From positions 1 to 64,000 of the forward strand of contig NZ_JAKRET010000015.1 of the NCBI RefSeq assembly GCF_022664395.1: a stretch of 64,000 nt of DNA, in the 5' to 3' direction. This document shows positions 6,097 through 14,107 of this stretch, piece after piece; position 1 is the first letter of the stretch; each line of letters starts with the position of its first letter. The notes below the pieces were generated by a model that worked only from the letters and a program-made list of their open reading frames with translations, did not search any database and was not told where the DNA came from. The DNA is from Sphingomonas lacusdianchii. Lineage in GTDB: Bacteria > Pseudomonadota > Alphaproteobacteria > Sphingomonadales > Sphingomonadaceae. The position numbers were made by a program, and so were the translations under genes.

Positions 6097-8388
6097 ATGA
6101 ACGCTTTCGGGCACAACATCGCCGAGGTGGTCATCCGCCACGGGCATATGGCCTGCGGTCTCGGCGCCGGGGCCGCCGGCATGAACGCTGCCAATCCCCG
6201 CGTCGGACCGCTCCGGGGCCGCTTTGAGTGCGCGGGCGGGATCGACGTCGACGCGGGCGCAATCCGCAATTTCGAGCGCCTGACGGGGGTCAAGGGGACG
6301 GTGATGGACCTCTTCGACGAGCGCCAGTACCGCGCCTTTCACGGCAAGGCCCCGCCGCTTGGTTGGCGCGAGGCGACACCCGCCGATATCCGCCGCGTCT
6401 TCGGGCGTCTCGACATCCTGTTCGCGTCCTATCCCTGCAAGGGCTTTTCCGGCCTGCTCTCTGCGCGCGCGGCAGAGACGGCGAAGTACCAGGCGCTCAA
6501 CGACCTGACGACGCGGGGCATGATGCTGAGCCTCGAGGCCTATGCCGACGATCCCGTCGCAATCGTAGCGTTCGAGAACGTGCCCCGGATCGCGTCGGCG
6601 CGAGGTGCGCAGTTCCTCGCCAAGATCGACGCCCTCTACCGCGCCTACGGCTATGTCGTCAGCGATGTCGAGGACAGCATCCACGACTGCGGCACGATCG
6701 GCGGGCTCGCGCAAAGCCGGAAGCGCTTCCTGCGCCTGTTCCGCCACCCATCCAAGGTCCCGAACTTCATCTACCAGCCCGAGAAGAAGCGCCTCCGCGG
6801 TGTCGGGGAAGTCATCGGCAAGCTTCCCTTGCCCGGCGATCCGGCCGCCGGCGTCATGCACCGGGTTCCGGCCCTGCAATGGAAGACGTGGGTCCGCCTC
6901 GCGTTCGTGCCTGCCGGCAAGGACTGGCGTGCGCTGAACGAGCTCGCGGTAGTGGACGGCCGCCTTCGCGACTATGGCATCGTGCCAGAGCGCGACCTCC
7001 GCGAGAACGCCTTGGGCGTCCTCGACTGGGCCGACACAGCACCGACCCTGACCTCCGCCCGGTCTCCGGGTCAGGGAAGGTTTTCGGTCGCAGATGTCCG
7101 GATCGCGGCCGACTGGAACTCCGACGTGCTGGGCGTCCGCGAGTGGGAGGGCCACACCGGGACCGTCGCCGGCAGAACCGGTCCGACGAATGGCGCGTAC
7201 AGCGTTGCCGACCCGAGGCCCGATTACGGCGCGCACACCCACCGGCACGTGCTCGGAGTGAAACGCTGGAGAGAGTCCGCAGCGACGATCAGCGGCAGCC
7301 CGAAGCCGAGCACAGGCGCGTACTCCGTCGCAGACCCTCGCGTCGAGGGCCACCCCAAAAGCGTCCAGCTCGGCGTGCGCCCGTGGTCACAGCCTGCACC
7401 CTGCATCAAGGGCGACGTTTCAGTCGGCACCGGCCCCTATGCGGTTTCCGACCCACGAGGGCCGCATTCTCCCCGCCTCAGCAATGTGTTCCGGATCGTC
7501 CCGACCGAGAACGCCTCACCCGGTCGGCCCGCCGGCTCGGTCCCCGACCCGCGGCCGACCCATGGCAGCGCCGCCCACCACAACAAGCTGAAGGTCGTCG
7601 CCAACGACGCCGCCGCCCCGACGATCACGGGATCGGACCGGGTCGGATCCGGCGCGCTGTCGGTCGCAGACCCGAGGCCGGGCTATTCCGAGGGCACGCA
7701 TCGCAACATCCTCGCGGTGACCGACTTTGAGGTCGCCACGAAGGTGGTGACAGGTGCAAGCCATCCTGCAGGCGGCGCGCTATCGGTAGCCGATCCGAGA
7801 CCCGTCGGTCTCGGCAAGGCCGCCCGCGCGCAACACTGCTACAACAGCCAAGCCCATTACGGCGTCGTGCGTTGGGAGGAGTCGAGCGTCGCCGTTCCGG
7901 GCTACGCCAAATACGACCGGGGCAAATGGTCGGTCGCAGATCCACGCATTCCGGCGCCGCAACCGATCGAGGCACTGCCCGCGCCGAATGATCGCCTCGT
8001 GGCGAGGATCATCGCGCCCGACAACACCTGGCACCGCCCGTTCACGACCCTCGAACTGGCTGCCCTGCAGTCGCTTTTCGACCCGGAGCTGGTCTTCCGC
8101 TTCGATGCCGACCTGGACCTATGGTCGATGGTCCAGCCCTTCGACATCGAGGGCAACTCGGATGCGATGAAGCGTGAGTGGATCGGCAACGCCGTACCTT
8201 CGGCCGCCGCGTGCGGGATGGCTGAGGAGATCGGGGAAGCACTCCTGCTCGCCCGCCTCGGCGAGACATTCACCCTGTCGGCTCGGGCGATCTGGGTGTC
8301 GCCTCTCCGAATGGCTCTCGCGGTCGACCACGCGCCCGTCCACGCCATCACGCACGGACAGGATCTCGAATGGGGCGAAGCGTCGTGA
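6097..8388 (+). CDS. DNA (cytosine-5) methyltransferase with repeat-filled target-recognition region, 763 aa
   Basis: It would transfer a methyl group from S-adenosylmethionine to cytosine C5. Visible motifs are: I-like GLGAGAAG near residues 23-30; IV YPCKGFS with catalytic Cys114 (Lys in place of the usual Gln); VI FENVP at 159-163; VIII QSRKRF near 208; IX RPFTTLELAALQ near 648; X GNAVPSAA near 699. The usual variable/target-recognition segment between VIII and IX is replaced from about residue 300 to 615 by about eight repeats of 30-49 residues, most ending SVADPR. At 763 aa it is about twice the normal length. No restriction enzyme partner is adjacent. The start follows GGGAGACCGAGC. Its stop overlaps the next gene (GTGA), opening a coupled operon. 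Confidence 0.85.
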   Translation: MNAFGHNIAEVVIRHGHMACGLGAGAAGMNAANPRVGPLRGRFECAGGIDVDAGAIRNFERLTGVKGTVMDLFDERQYRAFHGKAPPLGWREATPADIRRVFGRLDILFASYPCKGFSGLLSARAAETAKYQALNDLTTRGMMLSLEAYADDPVAIVAFENVPRIASARGAQFLAKIDALYRAYGYVVSDVEDSIHDCGTIGGLAQSRKRFLRLFRHPSKVPNFIYQPEKKRLRGVGEVIGKLPLPGDPAAGVMHRVPALQWKTWVRLAFVPAGKDWRALNELAVVDGRLRDYGIVPERDLRENALGVLDWADTAPTLTSARSPGQGRFSVADVRIAADWNSDVLGVREWEGHTGTVAGRTGPTNGAYSVADPRPDYGAHTHRHVLGVKRWRESAATISGSPKPSTGAYSVADPRVEGHPKSVQLGVRPWSQPAPCIKGDVSVGTGPYAVSDPRGPHSPRLSNVFRIVPTENASPGRPAGSVPDPRPTHGSAAHHNKLKVVANDAAAPTITGSDRVGSGALSVADPRPGYSEGTHRNILAVTDFEVATKVVTGASHPAGGALSVADPRPVGLGKAARAQHCYNSQAHYGVVRWEESSVAVPGYAKYDRGKWSVADPRIPAPQPIEALPAPNDRLVARIIAPDNTWHRPFTTLELAALQSLFDPELVFRFDADLDLWSMVQPFDIEGNSDAMKREWIGNAVPSAAACGMAEEIGEALLLARLGETFTLSARAIWVSPLRMALAVDHAPVHAITHGQDLEWGEAS
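7080..7950 (+). repeat. Eight coding repeats (SVADPR repeats) inside the methyltransferase
   Basis: The peptide motif (G)xxSVADPR recurs eight times, with cores at about 7081, 7198, 7321, 7438, 7533, 7660, 7780 and 7927. Each is preceded by a segment like W-x(5,6)-APTITG-x(6)-G. Spacing is about 32-49 codons. DNA identity between copies is modest and codon choice differs, so these are old, selected protein repeats and not a recent tandem duplication. Copy 1 (SVADVR), copy 4 (AVSDPR) and copy 5 (SVPDPR) are degenerate. Confidence 0.85.
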
Positions 8389-8645
8389 GCCGCTCCGTCC
8401 GGTCCGAGGGGGTTCGGTCCAACCGGGCCGACGTGCGCAATCCTATCCTCGCGCTGCCCAGCGCAACGAGGCTTCGCCAGCTCGCCCCTGCGACGCGCAG
8501 CGAGTTGAGCGGCTTGCTCTTCGAGTTGCGTGCCGATGCCCAGGCAAAGGCCGAGGACTGCTGGCGGCGCCACAAGGCACCAATGGCCGCCTACTGGAAG
8601 GCGGTCGCCGTCTATGCCGGTCACATCGCGAGGATCCTGCGATGA
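8385..8645 (+). CDS. Hypothetical protein in the methyltransferase operon, 86 aa
   Basis: It starts at a GTG whose last bases overlap the methyltransferase stop (GTGA); an ATG 15 bp upstream is an alternative. Its own stop overlaps the next start (ATGA at 8642). The peptide has a basic N-terminus and two amphipathic helices (LRQLAPATRSELSGLLFELRADAQAKAEDCW). There is no recognised domain. Double overlap shows that it is translated with its neighbours. Confidence 0.65.
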   Translation: MSRSVRSEGVRSNRADVRNPILALPSATRLRQLAPATRSELSGLLFELRADAQAKAEDCWRRHKAPMAAYWKAVAVYAGHIARILR

Positions 8646-9232
8646 CCTACAACCCGGCAATCGCCAACATCTCGCGCGCCGAGTTCGACGAGCTCATGGC
8701 GATCGTGCGTGGCCAACCCGACCGTGAACAACCTCTCGACCCCGACGACCTTTGGCGCCGCGAGTATCTCGAACAGCAGCGCCGCAACCTGGTCGTCGGT
8801 TATCAACCGGACCTTTTCTCCAAGAACACCGTCACCCATTACTGGCGACACGCCCCGGCCCCCGACGTCGAGCGGCCGCCCGTCGAAACCATCGAGGCCA
8901 AGATGGAGCGGATCAGGGGCGATCCGTTGGCGACCTTTGGACCGCCTCGCGCTGACCGGCCCGCCTTTCTGAGCGGCGAACAGAAGGCGGAGATCGTCCG
9001 CAATGCCGCCAACTGGCTCCGGGTCCGCCAGCGTGTCCGCATCGTCGACGCTCCGGGTACTGTCGACCCGGCCTTTGGCCCACAACGCTTCCTCGGGCGC
9101 GCCGGCGTCGTCTGGAGGCTCTGCAGCCGCACCTTCGCCGAGCGTTGCTACGTCTTCCTCGATCCCGTGGGCGGCGAACGGACCCACAAGATCGAGATGG
9201 TCGAGCTGCGCGACCTGGAGCCGATCGCATGA
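8642..9232 (+). CDS. Hypothetical protein in the methyltransferase operon, 196 aa
   Basis: This is the third gene of the overlapping operon (ATGA at both ends). The N-terminal helix DELMAIVRGQPD is followed by LVVGYQPDLFSKNTVTHYWRH and a C-terminal half with beta-like RVRIVDAPGTVDPAFGPQRFLGR, which might be a small barrel (KOW/SH3-like), but this is only an impression. No catalytic motif or membrane segment was seen. The function is unknown; operon context links it to DNA methylation. Confidence 0.65.
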   Translation: MTYNPAIANISRAEFDELMAIVRGQPDREQPLDPDDLWRREYLEQQRRNLVVGYQPDLFSKNTVTHYWRHAPAPDVERPPVETIEAKMERIRGDPLATFGPPRADRPAFLSGEQKAEIVRNAANWLRVRQRVRIVDAPGTVDPAFGPQRFLGRAGVVWRLCSRTFAERCYVFLDPVGGERTHKIEMVELRDLEPIA

Positions 9233-9810
9233 ACCCGCGCCAGCCAGACCTATTCTACGGCGACAAGCAGCCGCCACGCACCGTTCCACCCTCACGCGCG
9301 TACCGGCGACCGGAGAAGACCAAGCCGAAGGGCTACGCGTGGGAGAGCATGGGAGCCTGGGTCCGCCACATGCACCGGCTGTTCGCCATGGAGACGCCAA
9401 GCAGCGACCATTACAGCCGAACCAGGGCGACGGCGCGAGAGCTGACGGTTGAACGGATCCGGCTATGCCGCCACGACGACGATCTTGCGCGCTGTGAGGA
9501 CATGCTGGTGCGCGCCTTCGATGGTTGGCTCTACGGCCTCGATCGGGCATTCACCCGGGCCGAGCGAGGGACCCTCCTGGTCGAGGTCAGGAACCGTCGG
9601 ACCTTGCTCGCGATGGGACGGACGACGGCTCGCCCGAAAGGCGCCAGGTTCGACCCCACGAAGTTGCCGGACGAAGCGCTCGATCGCTTGATCCAGCACC
9701 ACCGGGACATCGCGGTCGTCGACCAGCTGCGCGCCGAGCGCACCCGACGCGCCGAAGCCGCGAGCGCGACGACGTCAGGAACTCTGACGTCCGCCAGTCT
9801 GATAACATAG
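9229..9810 (+). CDS. Hypothetical protein in the methyltransferase operon, 193 aa
   Basis: The last gene of the four-gene overlapping operon, with its start in an ATGA overlap at 9229. It is very basic and alpha-helical in the centre (TVERIRLCRHDDDLARCEDMLVRAFDGWLYGL). Its N-terminus begins MNPRQPDLFYGD; the related string QPDLF also occurs inside the preceding protein (GYQPDLFSKN), perhaps a shared docking motif. An imperfect hairpin follows about 70 bp downstream. The function is unknown. Confidence 0.6.
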   Translation: MNPRQPDLFYGDKQPPRTVPPSRAYRRPEKTKPKGYAWESMGAWVRHMHRLFAMETPSSDHYSRTRATARELTVERIRLCRHDDDLARCEDMLVRAFDGWLYGLDRAFTRAERGTLLVEVRNRRTLLAMGRTTARPKGARFDPTKLPDEALDRLIQHHRDIAVVDQLRAERTRRAEAASATTSGTLTSASLIT

Positions 9811-9877
9811 ATTATGTAAAACTATCAATGACTTAGCCGAATGTTGCCAGCCTTTGTGGCTGCTGTCACTCGCGAAA

Positions 9878-9913
9878 ACGGGGCCGAAACCGTAGCAGCG
9901 GTTCCGACCCCGT
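9878..9913 (+). terminator. Imperfect hairpin downstream of the methyltransferase operon
   Basis: ACGGGG at 9878-9883 pairs with CCCCGT at 9908-9913, with an inner ACCG/CGGT stem and an unpaired internal loop. There is no T-run, so it may be a weak terminator or an RNA end-protecting hairpin rather than an intrinsic terminator. The remaining bases up to 10086 show no other structure that I can support. Confidence 0.3.
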
Positions 9914-10086
9914 CGATCCGAGGATCCTCCGACGTATCGGGAGATCGACCGTAGAACGCAGTCGCGTCCGTTCCGGTCCTCCGCCTCGATACATCGGGAA
10001 CATTCAACTTTCCATGAACGGCCCGTGAGACGCTGCTCCAGCACTCGGCCGCTCAACCCCTAGACTTCACCCCGAGGGACATCACC

Positions 10087-10281
10087 ATGACAGTCATCGC
10101 TATTTCCGCGCGTCGCAATCGCTTGGCTTCGTTCGAGAACGCTTATGCGGTTGCTGTCCAACTCCGCGAAACCACCGGCGTCGACCAATTCGTCGTCCGC
10201 ACCGACAATCCTATACAACCCTTCCGCGTCTCGCGGCGTGAGCCGCAGCACCCGGAGACCATCCTTGCCCTGGTCGCCTGA
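10087..10281 (+). CDS. Small hypothetical protein, 64 aa
   Basis: It starts at ATG 10087 after GAGGGACATCACC and encodes a basic peptide beginning MTVIAISARRNRLASFENAYAV. It is preceded by a 276-bp gap that probably carries its promoter. It converges on the minus-strand gene at 10291, with 9 bp between stops. No family is recognised; the compact start signal makes it more likely than not to be expressed. Confidence 0.5.
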   Translation: MTVIAISARRNRLASFENAYAVAVQLRETTGVDQFVVRTDNPIQPFRVSRREPQHPETILALVA

Positions 10282-10290
10282 CCCGCCAGC

Positions 10291-10764
10291 TCAATTCTTC
10301 TCGGCGACGCCCGCCATCATGTCAGCCGCGGTCGTGCCTGCGACCAAGTCGCGCGCCGGCACATACTCGACCGGAAGCTTTTCGTCCCGAAGCACCCGGG
10401 CCATCCGGCCCCGACGGTAGGTCAGGCTCTTGAGCCAAGCGAGATCGATCATGGCGGCGCCGATCGGGCGCTCGTTCAACAGATACCAGAGCCGCATCTG
10501 AAACGGGTTCTTTGCCTGAAGGATATCCTCCAGCAGCAGGAAGCCCTCGCCATGGGCGATGTTACGACGAGCATCACACTCGAGCGCGACAAACGCCTCC
10601 GCCATCTCGCACGTCGCGAAATAAGCCGTATCCAACCCTTCCCCGATCGCAGCACCGGCCAGAAGGCGCCGATGCACCGTGATGTCGGGATCATCGACCG
10701 CATTCAGCGTGTCCAGCAGCGGCAGGTCGTAGTCGTAGCCCTGCATTACCTCCTTCATGTTCAT
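10291..10764 (-). CDS. Hypothetical protein, 157 aa
   Basis: The start at 10764 is chosen because AAAGGAGGACCACC directly precedes that ATG; an in-frame ATG 32 codons upstream lacks a ribosome site. The acidic alpha-helical protein begins MNMKEVMQGYDYDLPLLDTLN and includes CEMAEAFVALECDARRNIAHGEGFLLLEDIL. It has no transmembrane segment and no known motif. Two GAACATA-like blocks upstream (10797-10812) may belong to its promoter. The function is unknown. Confidence 0.6.
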   Translation of the reverse strand: MNMKEVMQGYDYDLPLLDTLNAVDDPDITVHRRLLAGAAIGEGLDTAYFATCEMAEAFVALECDARRNIAHGEGFLLLEDILQAKNPFQMRLWYLLNERPIGAAMIDLAWLKSLTYRRGRMARVLRDEKLPVEYVPARDLVAGTTAADMMAGVAEKN

Positions 10765-10972
10765 GGTGGTCCTCCTTTGATGAAGCCGACGCCTTTGAAC
10801 ATAATGTGAACATACCCGGCAAGCGAAAACTTGCTCATAGATCCCGCGCCGAGCACGCAAGGCTAGAAAGGGGCCGCGCCGGCCCGATCCGGGTTGTCGC
10901 CGATGCCTGTTGGACAGTAGTCACCATCCGATCAGGCTAACTCACCACCAATCATCCCTAGCGGAGGAAGCG

Positions 10973-11251
10973 ATGCTCAAGCCTCTTTTGGTACTCGCCA
11001 TATGCGACGTCCTAATAACTGCGGTCGTGCTCGGCCTGATCTCGATCGGTAAGCTACCAATCGGCCGTATCGCGATTGCCACAGCTGCGAACCTACTCCT
11101 CGTCCTCTTCGCCCTGCGCGGCCATGCGCTGACCCATGGACTCGATCTCATAACGGTCCTTCTAGGCATCGCGGCGATTTACTTCGCTCGCTACACCATC
11201 ATGTTCTGGCCGTACCTTCTTCCGGATCGGGTGGCGCAGAAGCTCGGCTGA
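10973..11251 (+). CDS. Small integral membrane protein, 92 aa
   Basis: It starts at ATG 10973 behind CGGAGGAAGCG. Three hydrophobic helices are visible: residues about 3-25 (LLVLAICDVLITAVVLGLI), 32-52 and 60-80. A short basic tail follows. The family is unrecognised. It is followed 5 bp later by a second small membrane protein, so the pair may act together in the inner membrane. Confidence 0.6.
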   Translation: MLKPLLVLAICDVLITAVVLGLISIGKLPIGRIAIATAANLLLVLFALRGHALTHGLDLITVLLGIAAIYFARYTIMFWPYLLPDRVAQKLG

Positions 11252-11256
11252 GCCTC

Positions 11257-11505
11257 ATGACCCTGTTTGCGGCCGTTCGCGCCGCCCTTGCGAAAACGCC
11301 CGCGCGCGAGCTCCTCGGCATTGCCGATTTCAGCGCCTTTGCCCTTGGCGTCCTGCTGCTGGTCGCCACGGACCCGACGACCTGGATCATCAGCGCCAGG
11401 TTCGCCGGCCTCTTTCTGCTCTACCTGGCGCTGCGCGCCTATGCCGTGGCTCGTTTGCTGCCGCGGTCGGGGCAACGCTCTTGCGACGATCGCCGCGTCG
11501 GATAG
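11257..11505 (+). CDS. Small membrane protein, 82 aa
   Basis: Two hydrophobic segments span about residues 22-40 (LGIADFSAFALGVLLLVAT) and 44-65 (WIISARFAGLFLLYLALRAYAV). The C-terminus is basic. It lies 5 bp after the previous membrane protein and 27 bp before another exported or membrane gene, which suggests one operon. The function is unknown. Confidence 0.55.
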   Translation: MTLFAAVRAALAKTPARELLGIADFSAFALGVLLLVATDPTTWIISARFAGLFLLYLALRAYAVARLLPRSGQRSCDDRRVG

Positions 11506-11532
11506 GCCCGGCCGCCAGCGAAAGGACAAACC

Positions 11533-11811
11533 GTGCCGGCACGTAAGGCCCCTGCCCCTCGTATCGCGATGCTCGGCCTCGTGACGGGTATAGCGACCGT
11601 CTTAGCCGCCTCGGCGTGGATCTATCTCCCGGTCGGCCTCGAAGAACAGCGCGCAGCGCTGGTGCTCTCACGCACTGGGTCGCGGGGAGCCGCCGCATAC
11701 CGCGCCGCCATTGAGGACGGCAGGATTACCAGAAGCGAGATGCAAGACCTCCGTAGCGCTGCCGGCAGCGACGTCGATCACTGGCCATCGATGGACACCC
11801 CTGCCCGCTGA
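11533..11811 (+). CDS. Single-pass membrane or exported protein, 92 aa
   Basis: It starts at GTG 11533. A hydrophobic stretch after a basic N-terminus (IAMLGLVTGIATVLAASAWIYL) should act as a signal anchor, leaving a periplasmic helical tail (RGAAAYRAAIEDGRITRSEMQDLRS). No family is recognised. It is the last member of the three-gene membrane cluster at 10973-11811. Confidence 0.5.
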   Translation: MPARKAPAPRIAMLGLVTGIATVLAASAWIYLPVGLEEQRAALVLSRTGSRGAAAYRAAIEDGRITRSEMQDLRSAAGSDVDHWPSMDTPAR

Positions 11812-11902
11812 CACCTCTGAGGAGGACAGGGGACCGGCGCCGAGCCATGCTTGCTACCGCCGAGACCTGGGCGACAACTTCCCCCTACCCAGCAGGCGCG
11901 AG

Positions 11903-12637
11903 CTATCGCGCTCCCGTCCCGATCTTGGCGCGGTTGCGCTGAATGGCGCGATTGCACCCGGCCAGCGTCGAAATGATCGTCTGGTCCGCAAGCCCTTCAT
12001 CGAAGGAGCGCTTGTAGTAACCCCGGACTCGTGGATCGTTCGTGCTGCCGAACTCCCTCACGAGCGCGTCCGAGCGCGCAGCCCCGATCTTCGCCCGACA
12101 GGTCCCCGCAAGCATCATCAGGTCACCACGAGCCTGAATCCCCGGCGTTTGCCAACTCGCCAGTCCACCCGCTTCCAGCATGCTATCCGCCATGTCGGTC
12201 GCCGCGCGCTCCAGGTCATAGCCGGGCGGAGCGAGGATCAGCTTCGAGAAGATCGGGTCGGACGTAGCCGCCACGCACGTTCGGCCGTAGCCGAGCAGGA
12301 CCGTCCTCAAGGCGCGTAGCTGCGCGTCGGTCTTCGCTGCCGCTGACGCGGCCTCAAGGTCGGTCGTGAACATCGCGCCCTGTCGCCCGACCGCCTCGTT
12401 CTTCAGCCTTTCGAGCGTGGCTCCGTCGAGCTTCCAACTGGCGGTCTCCGCCGTCACTCCCGCGTCTGCCTTGTTCGGCAGCTCGGAGTCGACCGTCATC
12501 CCTAGGCGCTCGCAAATCGGCGCCGTGACGACATAGCGGCCAACCTGGTCAAGACGATCCTGCTGCGCTTGGGTCTGCGACATAGCCGGCGACGCCAGAA
12601 CTGCGCCGACCGCCACTACGATCATCCCTCTCGACAT
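11903..12637 (-). CDS. Exported hypothetical protein, 244 aa
   Basis: The start at 12637 is chosen because it opens a clean Sec signal peptide (MSRGMIVVAVGAVLASPAMS, predicted cut after about residue 21) and has GGGGGA about 10 bp upstream; longer in-frame starts would bury it. The mature protein is alpha-helical, with several cysteines (APICERLG, GRTCVAATS, AGTCRAK, AGCNRA) that could form periplasmic disulfides. No domain is recognised. It ends convergent to the small membrane genes. Confidence 0.6.
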   Translation of the reverse strand: MSRGMIVVAVGAVLASPAMSQTQAQQDRLDQVGRYVVTAPICERLGMTVDSELPNKADAGVTAETASWKLDGATLERLKNEAVGRQGAMFTTDLEAASAAAKTDAQLRALRTVLLGYGRTCVAATSDPIFSKLILAPPGYDLERAATDMADSMLEAGGLASWQTPGIQARGDLMMLAGTCRAKIGAARSDALVREFGSTNDPRVRGYYKRSFDEGLADQTIISTLAGCNRAIQRNRAKIGTGAR

Positions 12638-13586
12638 GCCTGAACGTCCCCCGACTTGATCCGCGACGCCATGGGCCCGTCGCTTCGTGGTGATGGCTGG
12701 GATCAGCGCGATTGGGTGCATGATCGGACGCCTGTTCGGGGTCGGGTTGTAGCAGGGAAGAAGGGGCAAGAAAGGGGTTCGAGCGCCCGCCCTTCGGGCG
12801 GTAACCTGCTCTAGTCGGCTTCGCCTCCCGGAGCCCCGCGTGCCGCGGGTCTCCGCCCTGCGGGTGACGATCAGGCGCAGGGGGTTGCGCTCGCCGCTAC
12901 AGGCCTTCTCCGGCCATTCTGACGCGTGTGTGGCGAGCATGCGCGGATTAGGTCGCCGCTCCCCTGCCCTGCCCCGGACGTCACCCCTGCCCCACGGACA
13001 CCGCAGGCAGCCTTCGGCTAATGAATCATGCGCAAGGCGCATGATGGTGTTTTGTGGGCCAATGATCTCATCGCCCCCTGCGCCGTCTCCCAGTGTCCCT
13101 GCGTTGCAGCCCTGCCCGCCGGGGTCGGCGCCAATGATGAATTGCCCGCTACGCGGACAATGTTTTTGTTTGTCATGAAGGCGCCTCAACAAGAATACCG
13201 GGCCTTACGGCCCTACGGTTTCCACCCCGCAAGCGGGGCGGAGCCTCCGTCATTCATGTTGACCCCGACGAACAGGCCCGCGCCTTGCGACCCTGCGAGG
13301 ACGGCTCCGGGTGCGATGAGATCAAAGGCCGGGCTGCGCCCATCAACACAGTTGAGGCAGAGTTGTCCGCATGGGCGGACAACGCGTTGTTTGTTCGCTT
13401 TATTTGCGGCCCCTAGTCGGGGCCTTTTTCTTTGCTCGGACTCACCAGGTACGATGAAATACTGTCAAGAAATCAATGCGCTTCAATACTTTGAGGGGAG
13501 GGGGTAAAAGAAAGATGCCGGAAGGGAAGGGGACAGGCCCCGCCCAGGCAAGGGGGGACAGGCCCCCGGTTTAAGGAGTGCAAGCC
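12638..13586. other. Palindrome-rich non-coding region upstream of the DUF736 gene
   Basis: Nearly 950 bp show no convincing gene. Perfect short hairpins are CCCGCG/CGCGGG (12835-12849), ATCATGCGC/GCGCATGAT (13025-13045), GGGCC/GGCCC (13200-13213), CCCCGC/GCGGGG (13225-13238) and GTTGTCCGC/GCGGACAAC (13362-13383). A near-copy of the last, ATTGCCCGC/GCGGACAAT, lies at 13141-13161. An intrinsic terminator is at 13408-13429. The run could be a regulatory RNA, an origin-type region or relic repeats. The promoter of the DUF736 gene must lie at the 3' end, where the DNA is AT-richer (13450-13500). Confidence 0.5.
13408..13432 (+). terminator. Intrinsic terminator
   Basis: GGCCCC at 13408-13413, a five-base loop TAGTC and GGGGCC at 13419-13424 are followed immediately by TTTTTCTTT. 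This is a classical plus-strand rho-independent terminator. No protein gene precedes it closely, which hints at an upstream non-coding transcript. Confidence 0.75.
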
Positions 13587-14033
13587 ATGAACATCGGTCA
13601 GTTCAAGTCGGTCAACGGCCAGCTTCTGGGTTCGGTCGCAACGGCAACCATCGACCTCGCGCGCTTGGGTTTGCGCCCGGTCGACAGCGACAACGAGAAG
13701 GCCCCCGCGTTCGAGATCATGGTTCTGAACGTCGCCAAGCGTTGGGTGCAGATCGGCGCGCTGTGGGAAGCCACCAGCAACGCAACGGGCGAGGTTTTCT
13801 ATCAGGGCCGCTTGGACGACCCGAGCCTTCCCGAACCGCTCCAGATCATGCTTTTCGGCAACGATGAAGAAGGTTTCCGCGTCGTGTGGAACCGCCCCGT
13901 CGCCCGCCGCGAAAATCTGGACGGCAGCCGCCAGACCCGCCGCAGCCGCGCCGCCGACGCCTTCGGCGAGGGGAACGCCACCGACAACGGCCAGCTTGCC
14001 GAGCGGATGGACGACGAAATCCCCGCTTTCTGA
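13587..14033 (+). CDS. DUF736 family protein, 148 aa
   Basis: It starts at ATG 13587 behind TTAAGGAGTGCAAGCC; a GTG 9 bp earlier is less well placed. The N-terminus MNIGQFKSVNGQLLGSVATA, then the PVDSDNEKAPAFEIM block, fits the DUF736 family of small beta-rich proteins found on alphaproteobacterial plasmids and integrative elements; the usual length is about 100 residues. The extra C-terminal 40 residues are charged and disordered (RRENLDGSRQTRRSRAADAF). The function is unknown. It lies 74 bp before a DUF2493 gene and probably shares its transcript. Confidence 0.75.
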   Translation: MNIGQFKSVNGQLLGSVATATIDLARLGLRPVDSDNEKAPAFEIMVLNVAKRWVQIGALWEATSNATGEVFYQGRLDDPSLPEPLQIMLFGNDEEGFRVVWNRPVARRENLDGSRQTRRSRAADAFGEGNATDNGQLAERMDDEIPAF

Positions 14034-14107
14034 TCGACCAGACGGGCGGGGAGAGGGGTGCAACCCTCCCCCGGCCCTGATCGCAACCCATGCCAAGGAT
14101 TGACGCC

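Noticed and set aside
13028..13507. A 159-codon frame in the palindrome-rich region.
   Set aside because: It has no ribosome site, contains the terminator hairpin within its sequence and has low-complexity Pro/Arg/Cys composition. It was treated as non-coding.
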